A stretch of 52,191 bases of DNA from Flavobacteriaceae bacterium UBA5950 (GTDB lineage: Bacteria; Bacteroidota; Bacteroidia; Flavobacteriales; Flavobacteriaceae). The stretch covers positions 1-52,191 of the forward strand of contig DJCM01000026.1 in assembly GCA_002430545.1 (NCBI GenBank), in the 5' to 3' direction. Both the position numbers and the translations under genes were made by a program. A model generated the notes under the pieces. That model searched no databases. It was not told where the DNA came from and saw only the letters and a program-made list of their open reading frames with translations. Every line of letters begins with the position of its first letter. Position 1 is the first letter of the stretch. Below, in pieces: positions 42,324 through 51,184 of this stretch.

Positions 42324-43092
42324 GCTTCATATTGTTAAAATTGGGGGTGGATTATTGTCAGATGAAAAGCTGATGGCATCTGCTTTGTCTTCTTTTCATG
42401 CCTTGGTTGGACATAAAATTCTCATCCATGGAGGTGGGAAACAAGCCAATGAACTGTGTGAAAAGCTGGGCATACAACCCAATATGCACAATGGAAGAAG
42501 AATCACTGATTATGCGACCTTAGATGTTGCTGTGATGGTGTATGCAGGTTTGGCCAATAAAAAAGTGGTGGCGAAACTACAGCAATTTGGCACCAACGCC
42601 ATTGGCCTTTCAGGTGCCGACGCCAATGTGATTCGTGCAACAAAAAGACCTGTGCAAGACATCGATTATGGTTGGGCTGGAGACATCAAATCAGTTGATA
42701 TAAACAGTCTAAAGAACATCTTATTAATTGGTTTATCACCTGTGTTTTGTGCAATAACTCACGACCAAAAAGGACAGTTGCTCAACACAAATGCTGACAC
42801 CATCGCTGCTGCTCTTGCCAGTGCTTTGGCTGCAGAATATCAGGTGCATTTGCACTATTGTTTTGGGCATCGAGGGGTGTTGAAAGACATCAACGACGAA
42901 AACAGTGTGATTCCTACCATTCGAATCACAGAAATTGACGAACTTCACAACGACGGAATCATCGCAGATGGGATGCTCCCAAAGCTGAACAATGCTGCTG
43001 AAGCGCTTCAAAATGGCGTACACGTCGTAACAATTGAAAATCCTGAAGCTGTACACGACGAACAGGCTTCTAAAACAACATTGATCAAATGA
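42316..43092 (+). CDS. argB: ArgB, N-acylglutamate kinase
   Basis: A 258-residue amino acid kinase family enzyme that phosphorylates N-acylglutamate. The N-terminal VKIGGGLLSDEKL, the substrate region ILIHGGGKQANEL, GRRITDYATLDVAVMVYAG and LLNTNADTIAAALASAL are characteristic. It lacks the N-terminal helix of the arginine-inhibited hexameric enzymes, so it is probably the short, arginine-insensitive type. If so, operon control may rest more on transcription. Overlaps the next gene by 4 bases. Confidence 0.94.
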   Translation: MDKLHIVKIGGGLLSDEKLMASALSSFHALVGHKILIHGGGKQANELCEKLGIQPNMHNGRRITDYATLDVAVMVYAGLANKKVVAKLQQFGTNAIGLSGADANVIRATKRPVQDIDYGWAGDIKSVDINSLKNILLIGLSPVFCAITHDQKGQLLNTNADTIAAALASALAAEYQVHLHYCFGHRGVLKDINDENSVIPTIRITEIDELHNDGIIADGMLPKLNNAAEALQNGVHVVTIENPEAVHDEQASKTTLIK

Positions 43093-44153
43093 GTACAAAC
43101 CACTTGGCAGAAAATGTGATTGAGTTGCTGATGCAATTGATCGAGATACCTTCTTTCTCAGGGGAAGAGTCTCAAACAGCCGATTGTATTCAAGATTGGT
43201 TGCACAGCAAAGGCGTTGAAACCCAACGTATACAAAACAATGTATTTGCCTTGAACAAGCACTATGTCCCTTCCAAACCCAATTTGCTGCTCAACTCACA
43301 TCACGACACTGTACGTCCCAACAAGGCCTATACGCTTGATCCTCACAAGGCAGAAATCATCGATGGAAAACTGTTTGGATTAGGCAGCAATGATGCAGGT
43401 GGTGCTTTGGTATCATTACTTGGACTATTTGTGCATTTTTACGCAGCAGAAAACTTGACATATAACCTTATCGTAGCTGCAACAGCAGAGGAGGAAAGCT
43501 CTGGCCCAAATGGCTTAAACAGCTTGCTCAAAGACCTTCCAGACATTGATGTTGCCATTGTTGGAGAACCCACTCAGATGCAATTGGCAATTGCTGAAAA
43601 AGGTCTTGTGGTCTTCGACGCAGTAGTCAAAGGGACTGCTGGTCATGCAGCGCACCCCAACAACGACAACCCCATTCTGAAAAGTATGGATGTGATGCAG
43701 TGGTTTCAAAACCTTCAGTTTGACAAATTATCTGATACACTCGGGCCTGCCAAACTCACCATCACTCAAATCAATGCAGGAAGTCAGCACAACGTTGTAC
43801 CTTCACAAGTGAATCTGGTATTGGATGTTCGAGTCAATGAATGTTATACCAATCAAGAAATTGCAGACATCGTAAGTCAAGCCCCTTGTGAGGTAACACC
43901 TCGTTCGTTGCGATTACAGTCATCATCGATTGATAAAGAACACCCTTTGGTCATTGCGGGGATAGCGATGGGAAGAAATACCTATGGTTCTCCTACCCTC
44001 TCCGATCAGGCAGCACTGTCTTGCCCATCACTAAAACTCGGACCAGGTGACTCAACTAGGTCACACACAGCCGACGAATTTATATACACAGACGAAATCA
44101 AAGAAGCAGTACGATTGTATATCAAATTGCTCGATCAAGTTATTACATCATGA
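43089..44153 (+). CDS. argE: M20 family N-acylornithine / N-acylcitrulline deacylase
   Basis: A 354-residue M20 metallopeptidase. Metal ligands: His and Asp in LLLNSHHDTVRP (about residue 74), the bridging Asp in GLGSNDAGGALVSLL, and the Glu pair in ATAEEESSGPNG. Following an N-acylornithine carbamoyltransferase, it is expected to remove the acyl group from N-acylcitrulline rather than from ornithine. That is inferred from the pathway order. The dimerisation insert contains GTAGHAAHPNNDNPI. Overlaps both neighbours by 4 bases. Confidence 0.9.
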   Translation: MSTNHLAENVIELLMQLIEIPSFSGEESQTADCIQDWLHSKGVETQRIQNNVFALNKHYVPSKPNLLLNSHHDTVRPNKAYTLDPHKAEIIDGKLFGLGSNDAGGALVSLLGLFVHFYAAENLTYNLIVAATAEEESSGPNGLNSLLKDLPDIDVAIVGEPTQMQLAIAEKGLVVFDAVVKGTAGHAAHPNNDNPILKSMDVMQWFQNLQFDKLSDTLGPAKLTITQINAGSQHNVVPSQVNLVLDVRVNECYTNQEIADIVSQAPCEVTPRSLRLQSSSIDKEHPLVIAGIAMGRNTYGSPTLSDQAALSCPSLKLGPGDSTRSHTADEFIYTDEIKEAVRLYIKLLDQVITS

Positions 44154-45439
44154 AAATCTGGCAAAAAAAAGGTACCAAAGTAAGAGATCACATCGACCAA
44201 TTCACTGTTGGTGATGATCGTGAATGGGATATGCGTTTAGCGCCCTATGACATCATTGCATCAAAAGCACACGCACAAATGCTAGGAAAGGTTGGACTGC
44301 TCACAGCATCTGAAGCAGATCAACTCACACAAGGCCTTGACGACTTACTCAAAGATGTCCAAAAAGGAACATTTACCATCTATGAGGCGTTTGAAGATGT
44401 ACATTCAAAGATCGAATTTGAGCTCACAGAAAAGTATGGTAATGTTGGTAAAAAAATACACACTGCTCGTTCGAGAAACGATCAAGTTCTCGTTGCCATG
44501 CAACTCTTTCTCAAAGATGAGATACAGGACATCAAACAACTAATCAAAGAACTTTTTGATCAATACCTTTCACTTGCTGACAAGCATAAAGATCAATTGC
44601 TACCAGGTTACACTCACTTGCAAATTGCCATGCCCTCTTCATTTGGGCTCTGGTTTTCTGCCTATGCAGAGATGTTAGCAGATGATTTGCTGCTTCTCAA
44701 TGCAGTCAACACCATATGTGATCAAAACCCACTTGGGAGTGCTGCTGGCTATGGCAGTTCATTTCCCATTGATCGTGATGACACAACAGCAGCCTTAGGG
44801 TTTAATAACCTCAAGTTCAACGTTGTGGCAGCACAAATGAGTCGTGGGAAACTCGAAAAAAATCTAGCACAAGCCATTGGCAGTCTGGCAGGAACAATCA
44901 GTCGATTTTCGATGGATGTATGTTTGTATATGAGTCAAAACTTTGATTTCATCTCCTTTCCAGATGATATTACCACTGGCTCGAGTATCATGCCTCACAA
45001 AAAAAATCCTGATGTCTTTGAGCTCATTCGAGGGAAATGCAACAAGCTACAAGCACTTCCCAATGAGTTGTCAATGATGAGTACCAATCTCCCAAGTGGT
45101 TATCACAGAGAGATGCAATTGTTCAAAGGCCCTATTATGCAGGCCATAGATGACATCAAGTCTTGTCTATCGATTTTGACTTCAAGTATCAAAGAGGTAC
45201 AAGTCAAAAGTGATATCCTCACAGATGATAAATACGCTCATATTTTCAGTGTTGATGCCCTGCATGAACTCATTCAAAAAGGGATTCCCTTTCGAGATGC
45301 TTATGTGCAAATTGGTGAAGCCATCAATAAGGGGGAATTTGTACCCCCAAAAATGGCAAAACACACCCATCGTGGGAGTATTGGCAACTTAGAACTCGAT
45401 GCCATTCGAGAGAAGTTTACAATATATTTCGATCAATAA
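44150..45439 (+). CDS. argH: ArgH, argininosuccinate lyase
   Basis: A 429-residue fumarase-superfamily enzyme releasing arginine and fumarate. The signature GSSIMPHKKNPDVFELIRGK lies at about 279-298. KIHTARSRNDQVLVAMQLFL, PGYTHLQIAMPSSFGLW and NPLGSAAGYGSSFPIDRD are further family segments. The final residues are shorter than in enterobacterial enzymes but normal for Bacteroidota. It is the last gene of the operon; the next gene is convergent 36 bases away. Confidence 0.96.
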   Translation: MKIWQKKGTKVRDHIDQFTVGDDREWDMRLAPYDIIASKAHAQMLGKVGLLTASEADQLTQGLDDLLKDVQKGTFTIYEAFEDVHSKIEFELTEKYGNVGKKIHTARSRNDQVLVAMQLFLKDEIQDIKQLIKELFDQYLSLADKHKDQLLPGYTHLQIAMPSSFGLWFSAYAEMLADDLLLLNAVNTICDQNPLGSAAGYGSSFPIDRDDTTAALGFNNLKFNVVAAQMSRGKLEKNLAQAIGSLAGTISRFSMDVCLYMSQNFDFISFPDDITTGSSIMPHKKNPDVFELIRGKCNKLQALPNELSMMSTNLPSGYHREMQLFKGPIMQAIDDIKSCLSILTSSIKEVQVKSDILTDDKYAHIFSVDALHELIQKGIPFRDAYVQIGEAINKGEFVPPKMAKHTHRGSIGNLELDAIREKFTIYFDQ

Positions 45440-45475
45440 AGGCTGAATAAAAACGACATCATTAAGTTTCTTAGC

Positions 45476-45943
45476 TTATGATTTAGTTTTCCATTTACCC
45501 TTTCCACCATCAACAAAACCAAGTCCAATTGATGCAGCTTGTACATGTCCAAGAATTTCCCTTTTAGAGTTAAAAAAATTAACATTAAAATAGGCAGGCG
45601 AAGAGTTGACTTGAAAGGAAACTGTTTGTTTATAGATGTCAGCGAATGAAAAGCCACTAGCTGTATACAGACTTCCATCTGCGACTGACAATCCGAGTCC
45701 TAGGCCACCTGAATTTCCTGTAAATTTGGCATCTGTATCCAAATCATCTACTTCTAAATACGCATAAAAAAGAAATCCCTTTAGTGATAGTGTAATAGTA
45801 TGTTGCTGCCGAGAATTAAGTTTGTTAAAAGACTTTAAAGTGTTTTCTATAAATTCAGAATCCATTTTGCACTGATATTGGTTTTGAAAATGGGTTTTAA
45901 TCTCATTAATGTATTGATTATTAAGTTCTAATTTATTGCTCAC
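45476..45943 (-). CDS. VapA/VapB-like protein (tentative)
   Basis: A 155-residue protein. After a helical N-terminus (about 1-45) comes a glycine-rich beta domain: ITLSLKGFLFYAYLEVDDLD, TGNSGGLGLGLSVADGSLY, FNVNFFNSKREILGHVQAAS and a GGKGKW ending. This layout (GFLFYAYL, then GIG repeats, then FFN..LLG and final G-G-GxW) resembles the compact barrel of Rhodococcus virulence-associated VapA proteins and their homologues in other bacteria. There is no clear signal peptide. It may be a small stand-alone gene; the role here is unknown. Confidence 0.45.
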   Translation of the reverse strand: MSNKLELNNQYINEIKTHFQNQYQCKMDSEFIENTLKSFNKLNSRQQHTITLSLKGFLFYAYLEVDDLDTDAKFTGNSGGLGLGLSVADGSLYTASGFSFADIYKQTVSFQVNSSPAYFNVNFFNSKREILGHVQAASIGLGFVDGGKGKWKTKS

Positions 45944-46197
45944 TGTATAATTATTTAAAGTGTTTATTTTTAAAAAACGATGCTACAATATGTAGTAAAA
46001 ACTCCTTAAACGCTTATCGATTTTATAAATTTCCAATAGCTATCTCAAGGAAAGAAACGCTATTATTTCTTGAAATATATTTCCAATCTAAAATAAAAGA
46101 GACAGTGAAAATCCATAACAAAGTGGCGATTTGGAGTCATATTTAATGTTATGAAAAAATATGATACGATTGACAGTTTTTTTTTTAAATAAGCGCT
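45944..46197. other. AT-rich non-coding gap
   Basis: 254 bases without a convincing frame. It contains an imperfect inverted repeat, TCAAGGAAA against TTTCTTGA, around 46043-46073, flanked by two copies of ATTTCCAAT (near 46028 and 46080), and a run of T near 46180. It could hold the promoter of the VapA-like gene and the end of the lpdA transcript, but no precise element can be assigned. Confidence 0.4.
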
Positions 46198-47598
46198 TTA
46201 GACGTGTAGTGCTCTGTCTTCAGTGGCAGCCAAAGCAGCTTCTTTCATCGCTTCGGCATAGGTGGGATGTGCATGGCTCATGCGTGCAATATCCTCAGCA
46301 GATGCTCTGTATTCCATCGCAGTAACTGCCTGTGCAATCAAATCAGCAGCACGTGCTCCGATGATATGTATGCCAAGCACCTCATCTGTTGCTTTATCAG
46401 CAAGGATTTTTACAAACCCATCAGTGTCCATACTTGCTCTGGCACGACCCAGTGCACGCATCGAAAACTGCCCTGATTTGAAGGCCACCCCAGCAGCTTT
46501 TAGTTCTTCTTCGGTCCTGCCTACAGCAGCAACTTCTGGCCAAGTGTATATCACACTAGGAATTAGATTATGATCGATATGGGGTTGTTGTCCAGCGATG
46601 ATTTCTGCTGCCATCACGCCTTCTTCTTCTGCCTTATGCGCCAACATGGCACCACGCACCACATCGCCAATGGCATAGATGTTAGACACAGAGGTTTGGA
46701 GTTTTTTGTTCACTTCCACTTTCCCTCGCTCATTGACCACGACACCAGCAGCCTTGAGACCTAGACCTTCAGTATAGGGCTTACGACCGACAGAAAGCAA
46801 GCAATAATCTCCTGTAAAGGACACCTCTTGTTCTTTTTTGTCTTTGGTAGTGACTGTTACCTCATCGCCTTTTCGAGTGACAGCATTGACCCTATGTGAC
46901 AAATAGAACTTTACTGCTTGTTTCTTCATCACTTTCATCAACTCTTTTGAGAGAGAACTATCCATGATTGGTGTAATACGATCGGCATATTCAATGACAG
47001 ATACCTCAGCACCCAAACGTCGATATACCTGTCCGAGCTCCAAACCAATCACGCCCCCACCAATCACGACCAAGTGTTTTGGGATTTCTTTTAGGGAAAG
47101 GGCTTCTGTTGAAGTGATGATGCGCTCTTTATCCAATTTGACAAAAGGTAAAACAGCAGGTTTGGAACCTGTTGCAATTATACTGTGTTTGGCTTCAATG
47201 GTTTGTTTTTTCTTGCCAGCAATTTCGATATGTGTTGCATCGACAAACTTGCCAAGCCCATGGAAAACAGTGATTTTGTTTTTATCCATCAGATAGTCAA
47301 TCCCTTTGGTGGTTTGCTCGATGACCTCTGATTTTCGTTTCATCATTTGCGTCAAATTCACTTTGATCTTCCCTTCTACATCGATACCATGGGTCGAAAA
47401 ATTCTTAATCGACTCCTCATAGTGATGAGATGAATCTAAAAGTGATTTGGAAGGAATACAACCCACGTTGAGGCAAGTGCCACCAAGTGTGTCATATTTT
47501 TCGATAAGGGCAGTGGAAAGTCCCAACTGCGCACAGCGAATGGCTGCTACATAGCCCCCAGGGCCTGATCCAATAACAGCAACGTCAAATGAGGACAT
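46198..47598 (-). CDS. lpdA: Dihydrolipoyl dehydrogenase
   Basis: A 466-residue flavoprotein (E3) that reoxidises dihydrolipoamide in 2-oxoacid dehydrogenase complexes. FAD-binding VAVIGSGPGGYVAAIRCAQ is at the N-terminus, the redox disulfide in GGTCLNVGCIPSK (about 41-53), NAD-binding VVIGGGVIGLELGQVY near 180, a second FAD contact in IYAIGDVVRGAMLAH, and the catalytic His-Glu pair in MSHAHPTYAEAMKEA. No E1 or E2 genes are adjacent. It precedes no close gene on the same strand; the DUF5777 gene ends 39 bases upstream. Confidence 0.96.
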   Translation of the reverse strand: MSSFDVAVIGSGPGGYVAAIRCAQLGLSTALIEKYDTLGGTCLNVGCIPSKSLLDSSHHYEESIKNFSTHGIDVEGKIKVNLTQMMKRKSEVIEQTTKGIDYLMDKNKITVFHGLGKFVDATHIEIAGKKKQTIEAKHSIIATGSKPAVLPFVKLDKERIITSTEALSLKEIPKHLVVIGGGVIGLELGQVYRRLGAEVSVIEYADRITPIMDSSLSKELMKVMKKQAVKFYLSHRVNAVTRKGDEVTVTTKDKKEQEVSFTGDYCLLSVGRKPYTEGLGLKAAGVVVNERGKVEVNKKLQTSVSNIYAIGDVVRGAMLAHKAEEEGVMAAEIIAGQQPHIDHNLIPSVIYTWPEVAAVGRTEEELKAAGVAFKSGQFSMRALGRARASMDTDGFVKILADKATDEVLGIHIIGARAADLIAQAVTAMEYRASAEDIARMSHAHPTYAEAMKEAALAATEDRALHV

Positions 47599-47637
47599 AG
47601 TTTGTTTGTTTATGATACAAAAGTAATACGAAAGCGA

Positions 47638-48495
47638 CTACCAATCAAACACTCGGCTGATATTAAATCCAAAATGAATATCTCCCTCTGACCAATCGCC
47701 TGTTGCTTCTGTCAAAAAACTGTGTTCGAGCATCGTTCGGGAGTTGGTGAAATGCAGTTGAAAGACATGCCCTCCTGTTTCTATATCAAGGCCAATAGAC
47801 AGCAGGTTATTGTAATTGAGTTCCTCTGGGCGACTTGTCATCAAGCCATATTCCATATTGAGGCTCAGACGTTTGGTGAGTTTATAACGACCCCCAGCAG
47901 CCAAGACAAACTGCAAATTATCCTCTGCAATACGTTCCGTCAGATTTTTATGAATCAGGGTTGGCGTGAGTTGTAAGGATAGTTTTTCGTTGAATTTTCG
48001 AGAGATCAGTGCTTGCGCAGTATAGGTCAGGCGATGATTAAAATTCAACTCGGGGTTTCGATCCAAATCGAGTTGGTTATTGATTGTGAGTTGACCATAG
48101 GCTCCTATGGTTACAGGTGATTTTTCTGTTTGCTGGCGCAGCAATCGCAGCTTGGTGTGGAGTGCATAAGTCTTTTGATAAGACGAGCGCGCAGCCCCAA
48201 AATTGATATTGTGATTGACCCCATAAATCAACTGGAGTTTGTTGGAGGCGATATCGAGTCCAAAGAAGTCATCAAAGCCATTCTCGATGCTACCAAATCG
48301 ATGCGCCACGATAAAATACATCTCACCTTTGTCCACCATTTTGGTCGATTCGAGGTTGATGATTTTTAAGCCTTTAAAGGCAGATTCGGCATAAAGCGGC
48401 CCCATATCGAGCTCTGCGTCCAATTCATCGATCAGGTCGGATTGAGCCACTGCAAAAGATGAGAAAAGTAAAAAGAGAATGGATAGTTGTTTCAT
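47638..48495 (-). CDS. DUF5777-like outer membrane beta-barrel protein
   Basis: A 285-residue protein with a signal peptide (MKQLSILFLLFSSFAVAQS) and alternating beta-strand pattern throughout, e.g. MYFIVAHRFGSIENG, LQLIYGVNHNINFGAARS and HFGFNISRVFDW at the C-terminus. The terminal aromatic suggests an outer membrane barrel. The arrangement is typical of DUF5777 proteins of Bacteroidota, commonly next to OB-fold/YceI-type electron transport or lipid-binding genes. It lies 49 bases after the OB-fold-like gene on the same strand, so the two are probably one operon. Confidence 0.8.
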   Translation of the reverse strand: MKQLSILFLLFSSFAVAQSDLIDELDAELDMGPLYAESAFKGLKIINLESTKMVDKGEMYFIVAHRFGSIENGFDDFFGLDIASNKLQLIYGVNHNINFGAARSSYQKTYALHTKLRLLRQQTEKSPVTIGAYGQLTINNQLDLDRNPELNFNHRLTYTAQALISRKFNEKLSLQLTPTLIHKNLTERIAEDNLQFVLAAGGRYKLTKRLSLNMEYGLMTSRPEELNYNNLLSIGLDIETGGHVFQLHFTNSRTMLEHSFLTEATGDWSEGDIHFGFNISRVFDW

Positions 48496-48544
48496 TGTTG
48501 TTTCGTCTCTTTCAAAGATAGCGAACTGGAAATTGGTTTACAAC

Positions 48545-48910
48545 CTACTCCAAAATGATGGATTGATCGAGTACCACCACTTCAAACAAATCATCATAGC
48601 CGATGCAGCGACCTTTGAGAGTAAGTTGTTGGTCGATTCTAACTGTTGGGCTGCTTTCAAATTGCGCCACCAGGGCATCATTGAGTGTGAGTGTATTATC
48701 TTCAACTGCTGTCACGACTCCTGATACTTCTAGGGTTTGATTGAAGAAGGCTATATTGTTTTGTGAGAGTGAATCCTTGATTGCCAGTGCAGTATCGGCA
48801 AATGCTGCTCCTTCGTTAGCAATGTTGCGATGGTCTTTATAGGCGTAGAAATACACCCCAACTGCCAAGAGAACTACTACCAAAACTGATATGAGTGTTT
48901 TGTTTGCCAT
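48545..48910 (-). CDS. Membrane-anchored OB-fold-like protein
   Basis: A 121-residue protein if started at the ATG at 48910 (MANKTLISVLVVVLLAVGVY). The upstream extension in frame (21 residues) is not plausible as a signal and falls on the promoter region. One membrane segment at residues 5-25 is followed by a small domain with LEVSGVVTAVEDNTLTLND and IDQQLTLKGRCIGYDDLFEV, which resembles the tRNA_anti-like/OB-fold domain seen beside DUF5777 and YceI genes in flavobacteria. Function unknown; it probably acts in the periplasm with the DUF5777 protein. Confidence 0.65.
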   Translation of the reverse strand: MANKTLISVLVVVLLAVGVYFYAYKDHRNIANEGAAFADTALAIKDSLSQNNIAFFNQTLEVSGVVTAVEDNTLTLNDALVAQFESSPTVRIDQQLTLKGRCIGYDDLFEVVVLDQSIILE

Positions 48911-48992
48911 TGTGTTTTGGTAAAGATATGGGTTTTGCTGTATAAAAACTTTATATAATTTTACTACTCTCAACCCAAATCAGTTCTACAAC

Positions 48993-49282
48993 ATGAATGA
49001 CCTACGGCATCTTCGCTATACATTTTTGAGTCAAGCTAGTAAGCGATTTCCTGATGATTTTATGTTTCAACTTACAAGAGAAGAATTGGCAAATTGGAGG
49101 TCACAGAATGTGATGTCTAATGCTGATAAAATAGGTTTGCGAAACAAATTGTATATAAAAGCATTCACGATAAGTTTTCAGAATTAGTTGAAAATAAAAA
49201 TGTCTTTAAAGATGAGTGCGATTCAATGTTTAAAAGTGCAATTGAAAAACACAAAGTCGAAGAAAAAAATGAGGAAGAATAA
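48993..49282 (+). pseudogene. Remnant of an ORF6N-domain gene
   Basis: The frame 48993-49187 contains RFPDDFMFQLTREELANWRS, a clear match to the ORF6N domain of phage and mobile-element DNA-binding proteins, followed by IGLRNKLYIKAFT, where full-length members continue. The frame then shifts: the next frame (from about 49166 to TAA 49280-49282) encodes HDKFSELVENKNVFKDE and an acidic KVEEKNEEE end. The N-terminal part of the domain is also missing. It is a decayed gene, ending 4 bases before the palindrome at 49287. Confidence 0.7.
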
Positions 49283-49286
49283 CTAC

Positions 49287-49360
49287 CGCCAACATTGTGT
49301 ATATGCCATAACCACCCCACCATGCGGAATGACAACGGCACATACACTCACCGTTGTGCG
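49287..49360 (+). repeat. Imperfect palindrome resembling a cassette recombination site
   Basis: Left arm 49287-49307 and right arm 49337-49360 pair imperfectly: GTGTATATGCC against GGCACATACAC and, further out, CGCCAAC against GTTGTGCG, with unpaired bases and a 29-base centre. The right arm alone also holds ACAACGG/CCGTTGT (49332-49357). The size, the outer GTTGTGC (one off GTTRRRY) and the place directly between a gene end and a gene start recall integron attC sites, but the left core fits poorly, so it is not a canonical attC. Confidence 0.45.
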
Positions 49361-49375
49361 TAACCTAAAAAAAAT

Positions 49376-50408
49376 ATGCCGAAATATTTAAAAACGAATT
49401 CGACTTCCAAAGCAGGAATAAATTATGTTCGAACTATTGTCGAATCAGATAACCTCATATTTCAAAAAATAGACCAAGAAAATGACGTTGGAATTGATGC
49501 CCTAATCGAAGTTGTTAAAAAAGAAAGACCTACAGGAAATTTCATTGCAGCTCAAATAAAATCGGGAAAATCATACTTTGACAAAAAATCAAATTTTTGC
49601 AAATTTCCCATTGGAGGCCATAGAGATTACTGGAGTAATTATTCATTGCCAGTTTATGGTATTGTGTTTATTAATGAATTTGAAAGTGCATATTGGATTG
49701 ATATTAAACACTATTTAAAGAACCGTCCAACTGACACAATTATATCGTTTGAACCGAATTTGGTTAATGTAATTAATCAAACAACATTCATAACAATTTA
49801 TTCCTCATTTGACAGGAGACGGGCCAAATATAGATTATGATTATGCAAAAAATCTGTTCGAATCATCAAACCTAGATGAACTCTATCTTGGACTATACAC
49901 ACTTTATAAAAAATTTGCTGATAAAAATGAAGTTTGGAAATTATTTGTCGATTATTTCAAAGAACATTCAATTGAAGTTATACCAGAATTATTGGTTTAT
50001 TATCTTTCAGTAATTCCTTGGCACCCTGATATGCTGTTTTACAAAGACACTCATAATCAAGAATAAAGAAAATATTGGAAAACACTAATCGCAAAATTTG
50101 GGGGAAGTGAAATTCTTAAACTATTGCATTTTATTGACGAAGAAAATATGATTTCAAGGGGTTCATTGGGTCAATCTGTTGAAGTAATAATTTATTCAAT
50201 TCCGAACTCATTAATGCATTTAGAGAGCATAATAAAAGACAAGAATAATGATATTAAGATAAGGGAGTTTGCATCATTAATATGTGCTTATCATAAAGGA
50301 AAAGATAGTATTCCGGTTTTAAGTACAATAGACAATGCTGAATCTTGGTACATTCCTGAATTAATTAACCACCTGAACGAATTTGAATACTTTGACCCAT
50401 ATGGATAA
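49376..50408 (+). pseudogene. Broken DUF4365 gene (nuclease-like domain)
   Basis: Three consecutive pieces make one gene of about 344 codons. Piece 1 (49376-49840) has a DUF4365 domain with the nuclease-like pattern QENDVGIDALIEVV and FIAAQIKSGKSY. Piece 2 continues in another frame from about 49809 (GDGPNIDYDYAKNLFESSN) to a TAA at 50064-50066. Piece 3 continues in the same frame as piece 2 (RKYWKTLIAKFGG, then DEENMISRGSLGQSVE) to TAA at 50406-50408, ending INHLNEFEYFDPYG. So there is one frameshift and one in-frame stop. The DUF4365 family resembles PD-(D/E)XK enzymes and is often found in defence or mobile contexts. Confidence 0.75.
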
Positions 50409-50626
50409 AAATAGGCTACGCACAACAACGGCCATACGTAATGCGGGCAAAAGTGCTAAAACGAAAGACGAAACATATAACAATGGTCAGTGCAAAACCG
50501 AAAGGTTAGTGTGTAAAATCCGCTACTATTCTTGTACAAAACCGTTCCCCACAGCTAACCTCTTTCAACTAACCACCCCAAAAACTAAACCCCAATCCTT
50601 TTTGTATCTTTCAAGCAGAAACCAAT
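50409..50626 (+). other. Non-coding segment downstream of the broken DUF4365 gene
   Basis: Contains GGCTACGCACAACAACGG (50414-50431), which is the approximate inverse of CCGTTGTGCGTAACC (49351-49365) on the other side of the broken gene. It also holds two related short repeats, AGTGCTAAAACGAAAG and AGTGCAAAACCGAAAGG, the second forming AACC-GAAA-GGTT, a stem with a GNRA-type loop. It may be the remains of a second cassette boundary. The promoter of the YceI gene must lie near its right end. Confidence 0.4.
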
Positions 50627-51178
50627 ATGATGCAAAAGGCAGTCCTTCTCTTTTTTTTATTGACAGGAATCATTGCTGTTGGGCAGTCCAAGTATATGAC
50701 CAAAACAGGGAGCATGTCCTTTGAGGCATCCCAACCCACCTTTGAGCCCATAGAAGCCAGTCATACTGCTGTATCGGCATTGCTCAACGTTGAAACAGGT
50801 GAATTGGCAGTGCTTGCGCTTGTACGTGGCTTTCGCTTTCCCCTTGCCCTGATGGAAGAGCACTTTAACGAAAACTACATCGAGAGTCACAAATACCCCA
50901 AAACAAGTTTTAAAGGATACATTCTCAACTTTGATCGCAACGCCCTTTCCAACCAACCACGCACTGTGCAACTCACTGGCGAACTCTCCATGCATGGCGT
51001 GACAAACACCATCAACGTTGAGGGGCGCATGACCAAAACAGATGGCCTCATCACTTTGGAATCTTCCTTTGCTGTCAAAACATCTGACTATGCCATCGAA
51101 ATTCCTAGCCTGGTCAGAAAACAAATCGATGAAAATGTACAAATTGAGGTGTCTCTCCCCTTACAACCCAAACTATAA
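50627..51178 (+). CDS. YceI family periplasmic protein
   Basis: A 183-residue protein with a signal peptide (MMQKAVLLFFLLTGIIAVGQS) and a YceI lipocalin-like beta-barrel: SMSFEASQPTFEPIEASH, FNENYIESHKYPKTSFKGYI, LTGELSMHGVTNTINVEG and a SSFAVKTSDYAIEIPSLV segment. Members bind polyprenyl lipids in structurally studied cases; the ligand here is unknown. The second ATG (50630) may be the real start. It is followed by the antiporter gene after 6 bases, so the two are probably one transcript. Confidence 0.92.
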   Translation: MMQKAVLLFFLLTGIIAVGQSKYMTKTGSMSFEASQPTFEPIEASHTAVSALLNVETGELAVLALVRGFRFPLALMEEHFNENYIESHKYPKTSFKGYILNFDRNALSNQPRTVQLTGELSMHGVTNTINVEGRMTKTDGLITLESSFAVKTSDYAIEIPSLVRKQIDENVQIEVSLPLQPKL

Positions 51179-51184
51179 ACGCTT

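Noticed and set aside
45944..46197. tRNA or small RNA gene in the gap between the VapA-like gene and lpdA
   Set aside because: No T-loop motif, cloverleaf pairing or terminator-backed hairpin could be recognised.
49287..49360. Calling the palindrome a true integron attC site
   Set aside because: The right core deviates at one position and the left core at two from the consensus, and no integrase is in the window; kept only as attC-like.
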